A stretch of DNA of 6,476 nucleotides from Gp7-AA6 sp036395755 (GCA_036395755.1 DASWCZ010000063.1:1-6476), one strand, 5' to 3'. Shown: positions 1 to 5,897, numbered from the stretch's first letter. Numbers and translations: made by a program. Notes: a model not told the origin generated them from the sequence alone.

Positions 1-1
1 C

Positions 2-241
2 TGTCGGAGGCAGAAGGAAGTCGACGAGCTGTGGGCGAAGCTGACTGCCGACGGCGGCCAGCCGGGCCCGTGCGGCTGGCTCAAAGACAAGTTCGGTATG
101 TCTTGGCAGGTCGTTCCGACCGTGCTGAACGAGCTGATCGAGAGCAAGGACCCGGGAAAATCCGAGAGAGTGATGGCGGCCATGCTCAGCATGACGAAGC
201 TCGACATCGAGACTCTGGAGCGCGCCGCCGAGAGGGGGTGA
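2..241 (+). CDS. VOC/PhnB-like family protein, C-terminal part (5' end outside window)
   Basis: The frame is open from base 2 to a TGA at 239-241, giving 79 residues with no start in the window, so this is the 3' part of a gene entering from the left. The segment VDELWAKL (residues 7-14), then CGWLKDKFGMSWQVVPTVL, then DPGKSERVMAAMLSMTKLDI is the characteristic C-terminal half of PhnB-like (3-demethylubiquinone-9 3-methyltransferase-type) glyoxalase-fold proteins. Such proteins are usually about 150-165 residues long, so roughly half is missing. The family has the vicinal oxygen chelate fold; members named for PhnB or ubiquinone methylation are mostly of unproven function, so no substrate is assigned. 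The conserved tail ends normally, so the gene looks intact at its 3' end. Family assignment is by recall of the motif pattern. Confidence 0.85.
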   Translation, partial: CRRQKEVDELWAKLTADGGQPGPCGWLKDKFGMSWQVVPTVLNELIESKDPGKSERVMAAMLSMTKLDIETLERAAERG

Positions 242-293
242 GCGTTCTGCCGCGCCGCGACAATACTGATCAGCGTCGGTGCTAGGCTCCGGC

Positions 294-298
294 AGGAG
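294..298 (+). promoter_or_regulatory. Ribosome binding site for the small coiled-coil gene
   Basis: AGGAG lies 5 nt before a GTG at 304. It is what selects this GTG as the start, since no ATG begins the reading frame. The 62-nt gap after the upstream gene shows a weak extended -10-like TGCTAGGCT at 280-288, but no matching -35 was seen and a start from it would fall at the ribosome site, so no promoter is called. Confidence 0.6.
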
Positions 299-303
299 AA
301 TCA

Positions 304-528
304 GTGGATCGGGAGACGGCCGAAGAAATCACGCGCCATTTCAACGTCGTCGCGGAAAGCCTTCGATCGGAGATCCGCACGGTTGCCGAAGGATTCGTCT
401 CGACGAACGAACGACTCGACCGGATCGAGACGCGGATCTCGGAACGGTTCGGTGAGCTCGAGGCGATGATCCGCCTCTCCTTCGGCGAGCTCGAGCGACT
501 GGGGTCAGGTCTCCACTTGCCACATTGA
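304..528 (+). CDS. Small coiled-coil protein, probably 3'-truncated by a repeat
   Basis: A GTG start with a good ribosome site gives 74 residues. The sequence is charged and helical throughout: a segment rich in E, R and hydrophobics at residues 1-30, then TNERLDRIETRISERF, then two FGELE units at 49-53 and 60-64. Their 11-residue spacing suggests a hendecad coiled coil. There is no signal peptide or membrane segment, so it is probably cytosolic. I recall similar short coiled-coil proteins in Acidobacteriota and Deltaproteobacteria, usually longer and of unknown function. The last eight residues (GSGLHLPH, 67-74) are encoded by the GGGTCAGGTC-type repeat that starts at 502. They break the heptad/hendecad pattern, and the TGA also comes from the repeat. 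The natural C-terminus therefore seems lost. It may still be expressed; function is unknown. Confidence 0.6.
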   Translation: MDRETAEEITRHFNVVAESLRSEIRTVAEGFVSTNERLDRIETRISERFGELEAMIRLSFGELERLGSGLHLPH

Positions 529-544
529 GGGTCAGGTCACCACA
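502..544 (+). repeat. Two tandem GGGTCAGGTC-type units, possible remnant of a REP/RAYT-type mobile element
   Basis: GGGTCAGGTC occurs at 502-511 and again at 529-538, each followed by one variable base and CCAC, a 27-bp period; similarity fades after about 15 bases. The first unit interrupts the 3' end of the coiled-coil gene. The wording 'GGGGTCAGGTCTCCACTTG' resembles short sequences I recall at the ends of or between REP-associated tyrosine transposase (IS200-like) elements in Acidobacteriota and Deltaproteobacteria; that likeness is from memory and unverified. No transposase is present. The units end about 25 bp before the kinase stop codon on the opposite strand. Confidence 0.5.
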
Positions 545-569
545 TACGCGTTAGACCGAGACTGCGGCC

Positions 570-2990
570 CTACCTCGGGATCCCGATCCTCCGCACGATC
601 TCCTGGAACCGCGGCTCGGAGCGCACCCCGTCCCATGCGGAGTCCACGTTCGCGTAGACGAGCAGCCCGGCCCGTCCTTCGTATGCCTTCTCAAGCCAGC
701 CGAGGGTCTCCTCCCGATCCCATCCCGAGTAGGCCATCGCGAAGTCGTGCTCGGAGATGAACCGCCGCTTCGCGAGGTCTGTCATCGCATCGACCGTCTT
801 CTGCGCCGCGGCCCGGTTCCCCATCATCCCGTACGCGCGCGCGAGCGCCGCCCGCGGCAGCATCTCGTTGGGCGACGCGTCGCTCGCCCGCTGCGCCGCC
901 GCGATCGCCTCGCCGAACCGCCCCTTCGCCTCGTACGCGAGGATCGCGAACGTGCAGAAGCCGGTGACCGTCGGGTCGGACGCCCGCGTCCGTTCGTACT
1001 GCGCGATCGCGTCGTCGTATCGCCGACCGTAATAGAGGAGCCGCGCGCGCAGGCACCCGGAGCTCGAGCTGACCGGATCGAGATCGACGACCCGATCCGC
1101 TTCCCGCATGGCCTCGGTGGCCTTTCCCTCCGCCGCGAGGAAGAGGCCGTTCGCCTGGTGGACGAGCGTCGAGCTGGGATTGCGCCCGACCGCGCGCCGG
1201 TACTCGGCCGCCGCTCCCGGCCAGTCGAACTCGTAGAACAGCTTGACCTGCGCGAGCGACGCGTAGCCTTCGGCGAGGTTCGGATCGAGCGCGAGCGCGC
1301 GGTCGATCGCGGCCCGCGCCTTCGGCATGACCTCGCGCGGCGGCTGCGCGCGCCCCGCGAGCTGGATGTACGAGTCCGCGAGCCCGGCGTACGCCATCGC
1401 GGACTGCGGGTCCTTCGCGATCGCTCGGTTGAAGTACTCGGCGGCGCGCGCGAGGGACTCCGGCGTGAAGCGCGAGAACGCGATCCGGCCCTGGAGGTAG
1501 AGCTGGTACGCCTCGGGATTGACCGGGCCCCGGCTCGCGAGCTGCGAGCTCTCCTCCGGCGCGACCTTGACCCGCACCTCGCGCACGATGGCGCTCGCGA
1601 CGTCGCTCTGGAGCGAGAGGATGTCGCGCAGATCGCGGTCGTAGCTCTCCACCCACATCTGCCGCTCGGTCGCGTCGGAGAGGCGCGCGTTGATGCGGAC
1701 GCGGTCGCCCGCGCGCAGAACCGATCCCTCGACGATCGCGTCCACCTGCAGGTCTTTCGCGATCTCCGGCAGTGACTTCTTCGACCCCTTGTAGCGCATG
1801 ACCGACGTGCGCGAGATGACGCGGAGCGCCGAGATCTTGGACAACCGCGCGATCAACTCGTCGGTCATGCCGTCGGCGAAGTACTCCTGCGAAGGATCCG
1901 GCGTGAGGTTTTCGAGCGGGAGGACGGCGAGGGACTTCACCTCGGGACGGGCGGCGGGAGCAGACGGCCGCGCGCGCCTTCCGGTCGATTTCCAGACGAC
2001 GAACGCCCCGAGGAGCGCCGCCGCGACGGCTACGCCCGCGATCCAATACTTCCGGCGACGTGTCCGTGCGGGCGCCACCGCCGCTGGAAGCCGAGGAACC
2101 GACGCGACGCCCGATGCACTCAGGGACGCGCCGCTGTCGAGCTCCCGCAGCAGGCGCCGCAGGTCGATCGCCATCTCGCGCGCCGACTGGTAGCGCTGCT
2201 CGCGGTCCTTCTCGAGCGCCTTCAGGATGATGTCCTGGAGCTTCGACGGCAGCGTCGGGTCGACGTCGAGCGGCGGCACGGGATTGCGCTCCAGGATTCC
2301 GGAAAAGATCACCGCCGCAGTCGGCCCGCGGAAGGGGGGCGCGCCGAGCGCCATGTTGTAGAGCAGCGCGCCGAAGGAGAAGAGATCCGACCGCGCGTCC
2401 ACCTCTTCGCCGCGGGTCTGCTCGGGCGACATGAACGCGACCGTGCCCACGGTGATCCCCGGCGTCGTCAGGCCGCTCGTGACGGTCTCCGACTCCGCGC
2501 CGGTCAGGGAGTCGGCGGCCTGGAGGATCTTGGCCAGCCCGAAGTCCATGATCTTCACGAATCCCGCCGACGTCACGAAGACGTTGGCCGGCTTGATGTC
2601 GCGGTGGATCACGTTGCGGGCGTGCGCGGCAGCGAGACCCTCGGCGATCTGCGTCGCGAGCTCGAGGAGGCGGCGGACCGGGAGAGGCCCCTTCTCTAAG
2701 AGCTTATCGAGGTTGTCCCCCTCGAGGAGCTCCATCGCAATGAAGTGGCGTCCCTCGGATTCGCCGACGTCGTGGATCGTGCAGATGTTCGGGTGGTTCA
2801 AGACCGACGCCGCGCGCGCCTCCCGCTCGAACCGCACGACGCGGTCGGGCCGATCGAGCGCCTTGTGGACGATGAACTTCAACGCCACGTGCCGCCCGAG
2901 GCGGAGGTCCTCCGCTTCGTAGACGACGCCCATGCCGCCTTCTCCGAGGACGCGCAGGACGCGGTAATGGGAAACCGTCTCGCCGATCAT
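570..2990 (-). CDS. Membrane-anchored Hanks-type Ser/Thr protein kinase with TolB-like and TPR domains
   Basis: This 806-residue protein has an N-terminal kinase domain of about residues 9-285. All catalytic elements are present: glycine loop GEGGMG 16-21, VALK Lys38, alpha-C Glu57, HRDIKPAN 129-136 (catalytic Asp131, an RD kinase), DFG 149-151, SPE 188-190, Asp202 and Arg266. It should be active and transfer ATP phosphate to Ser/Thr. The activation segment has a Ser/Thr-rich stretch (159-183), likely autophosphorylation sites. A basic RRRK at 311-314 precedes one membrane segment (315-333), so the kinase is cytoplasmic and the rest probably outside. Residues 352-476 (AVLPLENLT, YFADGMTDELI, VDAIVEGSV) match the TolB/FlgO-like domain seen in such kinases and in CadC-type regulators. 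Residues 492-740 form TPR-like helices (LDPN, YAGLADSY), then a standard tail SEPRFQEIVRRIGIP. Targets are unknown. No strong ribosome site precedes the ATG, but the kinase domain starts 8 residues later, which supports this start. Confidence 0.93.
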   Translation of the reverse strand: MIGETVSHYRVLRVLGEGGMGVVYEAEDLRLGRHVALKFIVHKALDRPDRVVRFEREARAASVLNHPNICTIHDVGESEGRHFIAMELLEGDNLDKLLEKGPLPVRRLLELATQIAEGLAAAHARNVIHRDIKPANVFVTSAGFVKIMDFGLAKILQAADSLTGAESETVTSGLTTPGITVGTVAFMSPEQTRGEEVDARSDLFSFGALLYNMALGAPPFRGPTAAVIFSGILERNPVPPLDVDPTLPSKLQDIILKALEKDREQRYQSAREMAIDLRRLLRELDSGASLSASGVASVPRLPAAVAPARTRRRKYWIAGVAVAAALLGAFVVWKSTGRRARPSAPAARPEVKSLAVLPLENLTPDPSQEYFADGMTDELIARLSKISALRVISRTSVMRYKGSKKSLPEIAKDLQVDAIVEGSVLRAGDRVRINARLSDATERQMWVESYDRDLRDILSLQSDVASAIVREVRVKVAPEESSQLASRGPVNPEAYQLYLQGRIAFSRFTPESLARAAEYFNRAIAKDPQSAMAYAGLADSYIQLAGRAQPPREVMPKARAAIDRALALDPNLAEGYASLAQVKLFYEFDWPGAAAEYRRAVGRNPSSTLVHQANGLFLAAEGKATEAMREADRVVDLDPVSSSSGCLRARLLYYGRRYDDAIAQYERTRASDPTVTGFCTFAILAYEAKGRFGEAIAAAQRASDASPNEMLPRAALARAYGMMGNRAAAQKTVDAMTDLAKRRFISEHDFAMAYSGWDREETLGWLEKAYEGRAGLLVYANVDSAWDGVRSEPRFQEIVRRIGIPR

Positions 2991-3044
2991 TTCGCCGCGC
3001 TATCATCCCGCACCCGATCGGACGGCTCACGAGGAGGTCGACTT
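2991..3044. promoter_or_regulatory. Short divergent control region between kinase and sulfotransferase genes
   Basis: Only 54 bp separate the two divergent start codons, so the two genes' promoters must overlap each other or the coding starts. On the plus strand TATCAT at 3001-3006 matches a sigma70 -10 box in 5 of 6 positions and would start RNA near 3013, leaving a leader of about 30 nt before the sulfotransferase ATG. No convincing -35 is visible 15-19 nt upstream. On the minus strand I see no good promoter and only a weak purine-rich stretch before the kinase ATG. Confidence 0.35.
3031..3037 (+). promoter_or_regulatory. Strong ribosome binding site that fixes the sulfotransferase start
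   Basis: GAGGAGG lies 7 nt before the ATG at 3045. The same frame is open upstream to 2745, antisense to the kinase start, and this site is the reason to discard that 100-codon extension. Confidence 0.85.
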
Positions 3045-4619
3045 ATGTCGGACGAGACCTACTCCGTCGATTTTTCTGGCTCGGTCCACCCGACTTCCCA
3101 CCCGCTCGTGGCGCTTTGCACCATCACGCTCCCCGCGGACACTGAGGTGACCGTCGAGTTCGGACTGACCACCCAGTACGGCCGCTCCACCTCACCCGTG
3201 CCGGCGCCGCCCGGCGGCGGACCCGTCTCGTTCCTCGTCGCCGGGATGATGGCGGCGCGGACGTACCAGATGCGGGCGCGGATCCGGCTTCCCGACGGGA
3301 AACACGTGACGACCCCCGGTGCGCTCTTCCAGACCGGTCCCCTTCCGAACATCGCCCTTCCCACGCTCTCCGCGACGACCTTCGCGAACCAGGCCCCGAG
3401 CCCGGGCGTCGAGCTCGTGAACGTGATCGACCCGACCGGCATCTCCGTCGTGTCGGATATCGACGGGAACATCCTCTGGTACTACGACAACTCCGCCGAC
3501 TCGAGCTGGAAGGGCTACGCGTTTCCGATCAAGCCGCTGCCGAACGGCAATATGCTCGCGAGCATCACGAACCTGTACTCGGCCGGCGTGCCGCAGCCGA
3601 TCCCGTACGACAGCGTGCTTCGGGAGATCGACTTCGTGGGGAACCCGGTGCGCGAGCTCTATCTCGCGGACTTGAACGCCGCTCTCAAGGCGATGGGCTC
3701 GGACGTCCAGGCGCTCTGCTACAGCCACGACGTGCTGCGGCTGCCCAACGGGCACACGATCCTCCTCGTGCAGCAGCAGAAGACCGTCCAGCTGACGCTG
3801 CCGCCCGGCCCCGGCCAGTTCACGATCCTGGGCGACGCGATGGTGGACTTGGACGAGAACTTCAACCCGGTCTGGACGTGGTCGGCGTTCGATCACCTGG
3901 ACGTCGACCGGCACCCGTACGAGTTCGACGCCGCGAACGGCTACGACTGGACCCACTGCAACTGCATCCAGCTCGCGCCGGACGGCAACCTGATTCTCTC
4001 GTCCCGCAGCCAGAACTGGGTGATGAAGGTCGACTACGAGGGCGGCAACGGAGACGGGACGATCCTCTGGAGGCTCGGCTACCAGGGCGACTTCACGCTC
4101 GTCGGCAGCCAGACCGCGGACACCGATTGGTTCTTCGCCCAGCACTTCCCGAACCTGCTTCCTTCCCCACCCGGTCATCCTGAGCGAAGCGAAGGATCCC
4201 TGGCTTTTCGCCTCGCCGTCATGGACAACGGCAACGACCGCTGCTACGCGATGCCGGGAGGCTGCGCCGCGACGAACCCGGCGCCGCCCCCTCCGTTCAC
4301 CCGCGCCGCGATCTTCAAGATCGACGAGACCGCGATGACCGCGCAGCTCGCGTGGCAATACCCCCTGAACGAGTATTCGTACTGGGGCGGCAACGTCATG
4401 TCCTTGATCAATGGCGATATCGAGATCTGCGCATCGGAGCCCATACCGATCGGCGCGCCGATTCCTCCGTCCGACGTGCCCTCTCAAGTCGTGGAGCTGT
4501 CGAGCGGCCCATCCAGACCGGTGATCGTCTGGCAGATGACCGTGAAGCCCGGCGGCACCTACCGCTCGTACCGCATCCCGAGCCTGTACCCCGGGGTGAT
4601 CTGGTCGGACGGCGCCTGA
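3045..4619 (+). CDS. Arylsulfotransferase (ASST) family protein
   Basis: The protein has 524 residues. About residues 10-98 look like an N-terminal beta-sandwich (VEFGLTTQYG, VAGMMAARTYQMRARI). From about 105 to the end the repeated blade-like segments (DIDGNILWYYD, PLPNGNMLAS, LRLPNGHTILL, LAPDGNLILSS, DGTILWRLG) are typical of the ASST six-bladed propeller. In E. coli-type AssT, which moves sulfate between phenolic compounds without PAPS, a catalytic His forms a sulfo-enzyme and further His, Asn and Arg line the pocket. Likely counterparts are His228 (YSHD), His304 and Asn306 (THCN), Arg321 (SSRSQN) and His367 (AQHFPN), assigned by eye. Unlike periplasmic AssT, the N-terminus has no signal peptide, so its location is uncertain. 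A repeat encodes residues 377-385. The gene diverges from the kinase and no DsbA/DsbB-like partner is present. The family is firm; donor and acceptor are unknown. Confidence 0.85.
   Translation: MSDETYSVDFSGSVHPTSHPLVALCTITLPADTEVTVEFGLTTQYGRSTSPVPAPPGGGPVSFLVAGMMAARTYQMRARIRLPDGKHVTTPGALFQTGPLPNIALPTLSATTFANQAPSPGVELVNVIDPTGISVVSDIDGNILWYYDNSADSSWKGYAFPIKPLPNGNMLASITNLYSAGVPQPIPYDSVLREIDFVGNPVRELYLADLNAALKAMGSDVQALCYSHDVLRLPNGHTILLVQQQKTVQLTLPPGPGQFTILGDAMVDLDENFNPVWTWSAFDHLDVDRHPYEFDAANGYDWTHCNCIQLAPDGNLILSSRSQNWVMKVDYEGGNGDGTILWRLGYQGDFTLVGSQTADTDWFFAQHFPNLLPSPPGHPERSEGSLAFRLAVMDNGNDRCYAMPGGCAATNPAPPPPFTRAAIFKIDETAMTAQLAWQYPLNEYSYWGGNVMSLINGDIEICASEPIPIGAPIPPSDVPSQVVELSSGPSRPVIVWQMTVKPGGTYRSYRIPSLYPGVIWSDGA
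4173..4199. repeat. Palindromic dispersed repeat ('HPERSEGS' type) in frame inside the sulfotransferase gene
   Basis: This 27-bp element has inverted ends ATCCT and AGGAT around GAGCGAAGCGA. With two mismatches per arm, ATCCTgaGC pairs with GCgaAGGAT to form an imperfect hairpin. It reads as GHPERSEGS, residues 377-385, exactly nine codons, and leaves the frame intact. The same coding sequence is, by recall, a well-known repeat scattered through genomes of Acidobacteriota, Deltaproteobacteria and related phyla, usually between genes. Here it sits in a predicted loop between AQHFPNLL and the conserved AVMDNGNDR strand. Confidence 0.75.
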
Positions 4620-4623
4620 CGCT

Positions 4624-4651
4624 TTGACGTCAAGACGCTAAAGCGCTAGAA
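4624..4651. promoter_or_regulatory. Candidate autoregulatory operator of the toxin-antitoxin operon
   Basis: The -35 box lies inside a perfect 10-bp palindrome, TTGACGTCAA (4624-4633). The spacer and -10 carry an 8-bp tandem repeat, CGCTAAAG (4636-4643) and CGCTAGAA (4644-4651), and a short inverted repeat CGCT-AA-AGCG (4636-4645). Ribbon-helix-helix antitoxins commonly bind such short repeats over their own promoter, with affinity raised by the toxin. Which of these symmetric elements is the true binding site cannot be told from one sequence. Confidence 0.5.
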
Positions 4652-4652
4652 T
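4624..4652 (+). promoter_or_regulatory. Sigma70-type promoter of the toxin-antitoxin operon, predicted leaderless
   Basis: TTGACG (4624-4629, 5 of 6 to the -35 consensus) and TAGAAT (4647-4652, 5 of 6 to the -10 consensus) are separated by exactly 17 nt. The expected transcription start, 7 nt after the -10, is 4659, the A of the antitoxin ATG. No Shine-Dalgarno sequence precedes that ATG (AATTCCCGC), which agrees with a leaderless mRNA. The promoter begins 5 bp after the sulfotransferase stop, so the pair is transcribed on its own. Confidence 0.75.
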
Positions 4653-4658
4653 TCCCGC

Positions 4659-4886
4659 ATGACCGGCAAACGCGCCACCGTCTACTTCGACCCGGATATT
4701 CACCGTGCCCTCCGACTCAAGGCAGCCGCCTCGGACGACTCGATGTCGGACATCGTCAATCGGGCCGTCCGGCTGTCCCTTGCCGAGGACGCAGAGGACC
4801 TGGAGGCATTCCAGAGGCGCAAGAGAGAGCCGAACCTGGACTTCGAGCAGTTCGTGAAGGCTCTCAAGCGGCGTGGCAGGCTATAG
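4659..4886 (+). CDS. Ribbon-helix-helix (CopG-type) antitoxin
   Basis: The 75-residue protein starts with a short strand, GKRATVYF (3-10), then helix 1 (DIHRALRLKAAAS, 13-25), a turn, and helix 2 (SMSDIVNRAVRLSLAED), the ribbon-helix-helix DNA-binding fold that works as a dimer. The acidic linker and basic tail DLEAFQRRKREPNLDFEQFVKALKRRGRL form the usual toxin-wrapping C-terminus. It is predicted to neutralise the toxin encoded just downstream and to repress the operon. It overlaps the toxin gene by 14 nt, which suggests translational coupling and a tight ratio of the two proteins. Start choice: this ATG is the first in-frame start, at residue 1 of the RHH fold, and coincides with the predicted transcription start; there is no ribosome site. 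Confidence 0.88.
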   Translation: MTGKRATVYFDPDIHRALRLKAAASDDSMSDIVNRAVRLSLAEDAEDLEAFQRRKREPNLDFEQFVKALKRRGRL

Positions 4887-5136
4887 GGTTCTCATCAAAC
4901 CGTCCGCGGCGAAGGAGATCGAGGCGGTCGGACAAAAAGAGGACCGGCAGCGGATCGTGACGCGTATTCGGTCGCTGGCGCGCGATTCGAGGCCTCTCGG
5001 TAGCGAGAAGCTATCTGGGAGAGGGGATTTGTATCGGCTCCGGGTCGGGCGGTACCGAGTCGTCTGTACGGTTGGCGATGACGAGCTCGTCGTCCTGATC
5101 GTCCGAGTCGGCCACCGCAAGAACGTCTATCGGTGA
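4873..5136 (+). CDS. RelE/ParE family toxin
   Basis: The 87-residue protein has the family layout: an N-terminal strand YRVLIKPSA (4-12), two helices (AKEIEAVG and QRIVTRIRSLARDSRP, to about 41), then KLSGRGDLYRLRVGRYRVVCTV (46-67) and ELVVLIVRVGHRKNVYR (71-87). RelE members cut ribosome-bound mRNA while ParE members inhibit gyrase; this sequence alone does not separate them. Arg55, Arg60, His81, Arg82 and Tyr86 lie in positions where RelE-like toxins keep catalytic or binding residues (RelE uses Arg and a C-terminal Tyr), so mRNA cleavage is plausible. Position 65 is Cys where relatives often have Tyr, Ile or similar. The start is GTG, with GAAGG 12 nt upstream as a weak site; coupling to antitoxin translation is likely. 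Full length and intact. Confidence 0.88.
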   Translation: MAGYRVLIKPSAAKEIEAVGQKEDRQRIVTRIRSLARDSRPLGSEKLSGRGDLYRLRVGRYRVVCTVGDDELVVLIVRVGHRKNVYR

Positions 5137-5153
5137 GCCTCGGCCTCCGACTT

Positions 5154-5294
5154 CTAATCCCTGCCCTGGGCAGCCAGCACGGTCTGCAGACCTCGCTCGA
5201 TCAGGCCGGCGCGGCTCAATCCGAGGTCCTTTGCAAGGGCATCCGGACCGCCACTCAACGTCTCCGAGTGTACTCGTACTGCACCGCGAGCCAT
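5154..5294 (-). CDS. Possible 46-residue RHH-like small protein or antitoxin remnant
   Basis: A minus-strand frame begins with ATG at 5292-5294, inside the end of the DUF1579-like gene in another frame, and runs to TAG at 5154. After MARGAVRVHSETLSGG, residues 18-46 (DALAKDLGLSRAGLIERGLQ then TVLAAQGRD) look like the helix-turn-helix 2 part of ribbon-helix-helix proteins, whose usual pattern is 'ALAK.LGLSRS.LI..AL'. GGGAG lies 9 nt before the ATG. Most of the match lies in the otherwise empty 118-bp gap. It could be a short real gene, the 3' end of an RHH gene fused or eroded by deletion, or chance. The N-terminal part overlaps 40 nt of the neighbouring gene and is less reliable. It would face the toxin gene tail to tail. 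Confidence 0.35.
   Translation of the reverse strand: MARGAVRVHSETLSGGPDALAKDLGLSRAGLIERGLQTVLAAQGRD
5161..5192. terminator. Weak hairpins between convergent genes, possible terminator region
   Basis: CTGCCC-T-GGGCAG (5161-5173) and the perfect 12-bp palindrome GGTCTGCAGACC (5181-5192) lie between the end of the toxin gene (+) and the end of the DUF1579-like gene (-). Neither is followed by a T-run, so they would not be classical intrinsic terminators. They may also simply be coding sequence of the small RHH-like frame. Confidence 0.2.
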
Positions 5295-5893
5295 TCGCGT
5301 CCGCTCCCGTCCGCGCGCGTCCAGAATTGCCGCGCGAACTCGTGGTCGTCGCTGTCTCGCGTGATCACGTAGTTCGACCGCATCAACCAGCCCTCCACCT
5401 CTTCTCCCCAGCCGGCGAACGCGAGACCCTCGAACTGAAGCGTGAGCTTGCCGCCGACCTCTCTTTCGAAGCTCCAGGCGGGCATGATCCCGGCAGGGAA
5501 GCGAGTGTCCAGCGAGACGTACTGCCAGCGACCCTCCACCCGGTTGTAGTGCAGGTAAGAGATGCGGCGGAAATCGGGCGTTTTCGAGCTCGGCGCGGGT
5601 CTCATCACTTCCTGCAGGAAGAGGCCGATCATCGTGCGCTCCGCGACCAGACCGGTCGTGACGACGGGCGTTGCGTCCGGCGTTGGACGGAGCGTAATGA
5701 CGACGTTCCAGACGCCGGCGCGGCGCGAGAGCTGCTCGGCCTCGGGGCCGGGCTTCTGCATGCGCTCGATCGCCGAGCGGGTCGCTGTGCGTTCAGGGGC
5801 TCGAGCCAGTAGCGCCGGCGCGGCAAAGGTTGCTGCGAAAGTTATTCTGAGACAGTGGCCAAGCAGTGTCGAGAACCGGGACTGCGTGTCCAT
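5255..5893 (-). CDS. Secreted DUF1579-like protein of unknown function
   Basis: The 212-residue protein starts at ATG 5893 with a strong ribosome site. Residues 15-30 (LRITFAATFAAPALLA) are a signal-peptide hydrophobic core after a short polar segment, with cleavage plausible near RA at 31-32, so export is likely. The mature part reads as beta-strands: GVWNVVITLRP (60-70), TTGLVAERTMIGLFLQEVM (79-97), FRRISYLHYN (108-117), GRWQYVSLDTRF (121-132), GKLTLQFEGLAF (148-159), SNYVITRDSDDHEFARQFWTR (173-193). The pattern 'GxWxVxxTLRP...G...RTMIGLFLQE...YLHYN...GRWQYVSLDT' resembles the DUF1579 lipocalin-like domain, by recall. No enzyme motif was seen. It lies 32 nt downstream of the DinB gene on the same strand, so they probably share a transcript. 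The frame is open upstream to 6139, inside DinB, but the ribosome site and signal peptide argue for the shorter form. Confidence 0.75.
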   Translation of the reverse strand: MDTQSRFSTLLGHCLRITFAATFAAPALLARAPERTATRSAIERMQKPGPEAEQLSRRAGVWNVVITLRPTPDATPVVTTGLVAERTMIGLFLQEVMRPAPSSKTPDFRRISYLHYNRVEGRWQYVSLDTRFPAGIMPAWSFEREVGGKLTLQFEGLAFAGWGEEVEGWLMRSNYVITRDSDDHEFARQFWTRADGSGREWLAVQYEYTRRR

Positions 5894-5897
5894 GAAT

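Noticed and set aside
31..285. 84-codon plus-strand frame over the VOC gene end
   Set aside because: Arg-rich shadow; the frame from base 2 gives a clear VOC/PhnB-like sequence.
747..1775. 342-codon plus-strand frame antisense to the kinase
   Set aside because: Arg/Leu/Val-rich shadow with no recognisable domain or ribosome site.
691..2046. 451-codon minus-strand frame within the kinase gene
   Set aside because: Arg/Gly/Ala-rich frameshifted shadow of the kinase, whose own frame has all motifs from start to stop.
2745..3044. 100-codon N-terminal extension of the sulfotransferase frame
   Set aside because: It is antisense to the kinase N-terminus, Arg/Asp-rich, and a strong GAGGAGG site marks the ATG at 3045.
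3192..4487. 431-codon open frame on the minus strand, antisense to the sulfotransferase
   Set aside because: Arg/Val/Asp-rich composition without any fold pattern; it mirrors codon bias of the real high-GC gene on the other strand.
5231..5812. 193-codon plus-strand frame antisense to the secreted protein
   Set aside because: Arg/His-rich shadow without fold pattern; the minus strand carries a signal peptide and ribosome site.
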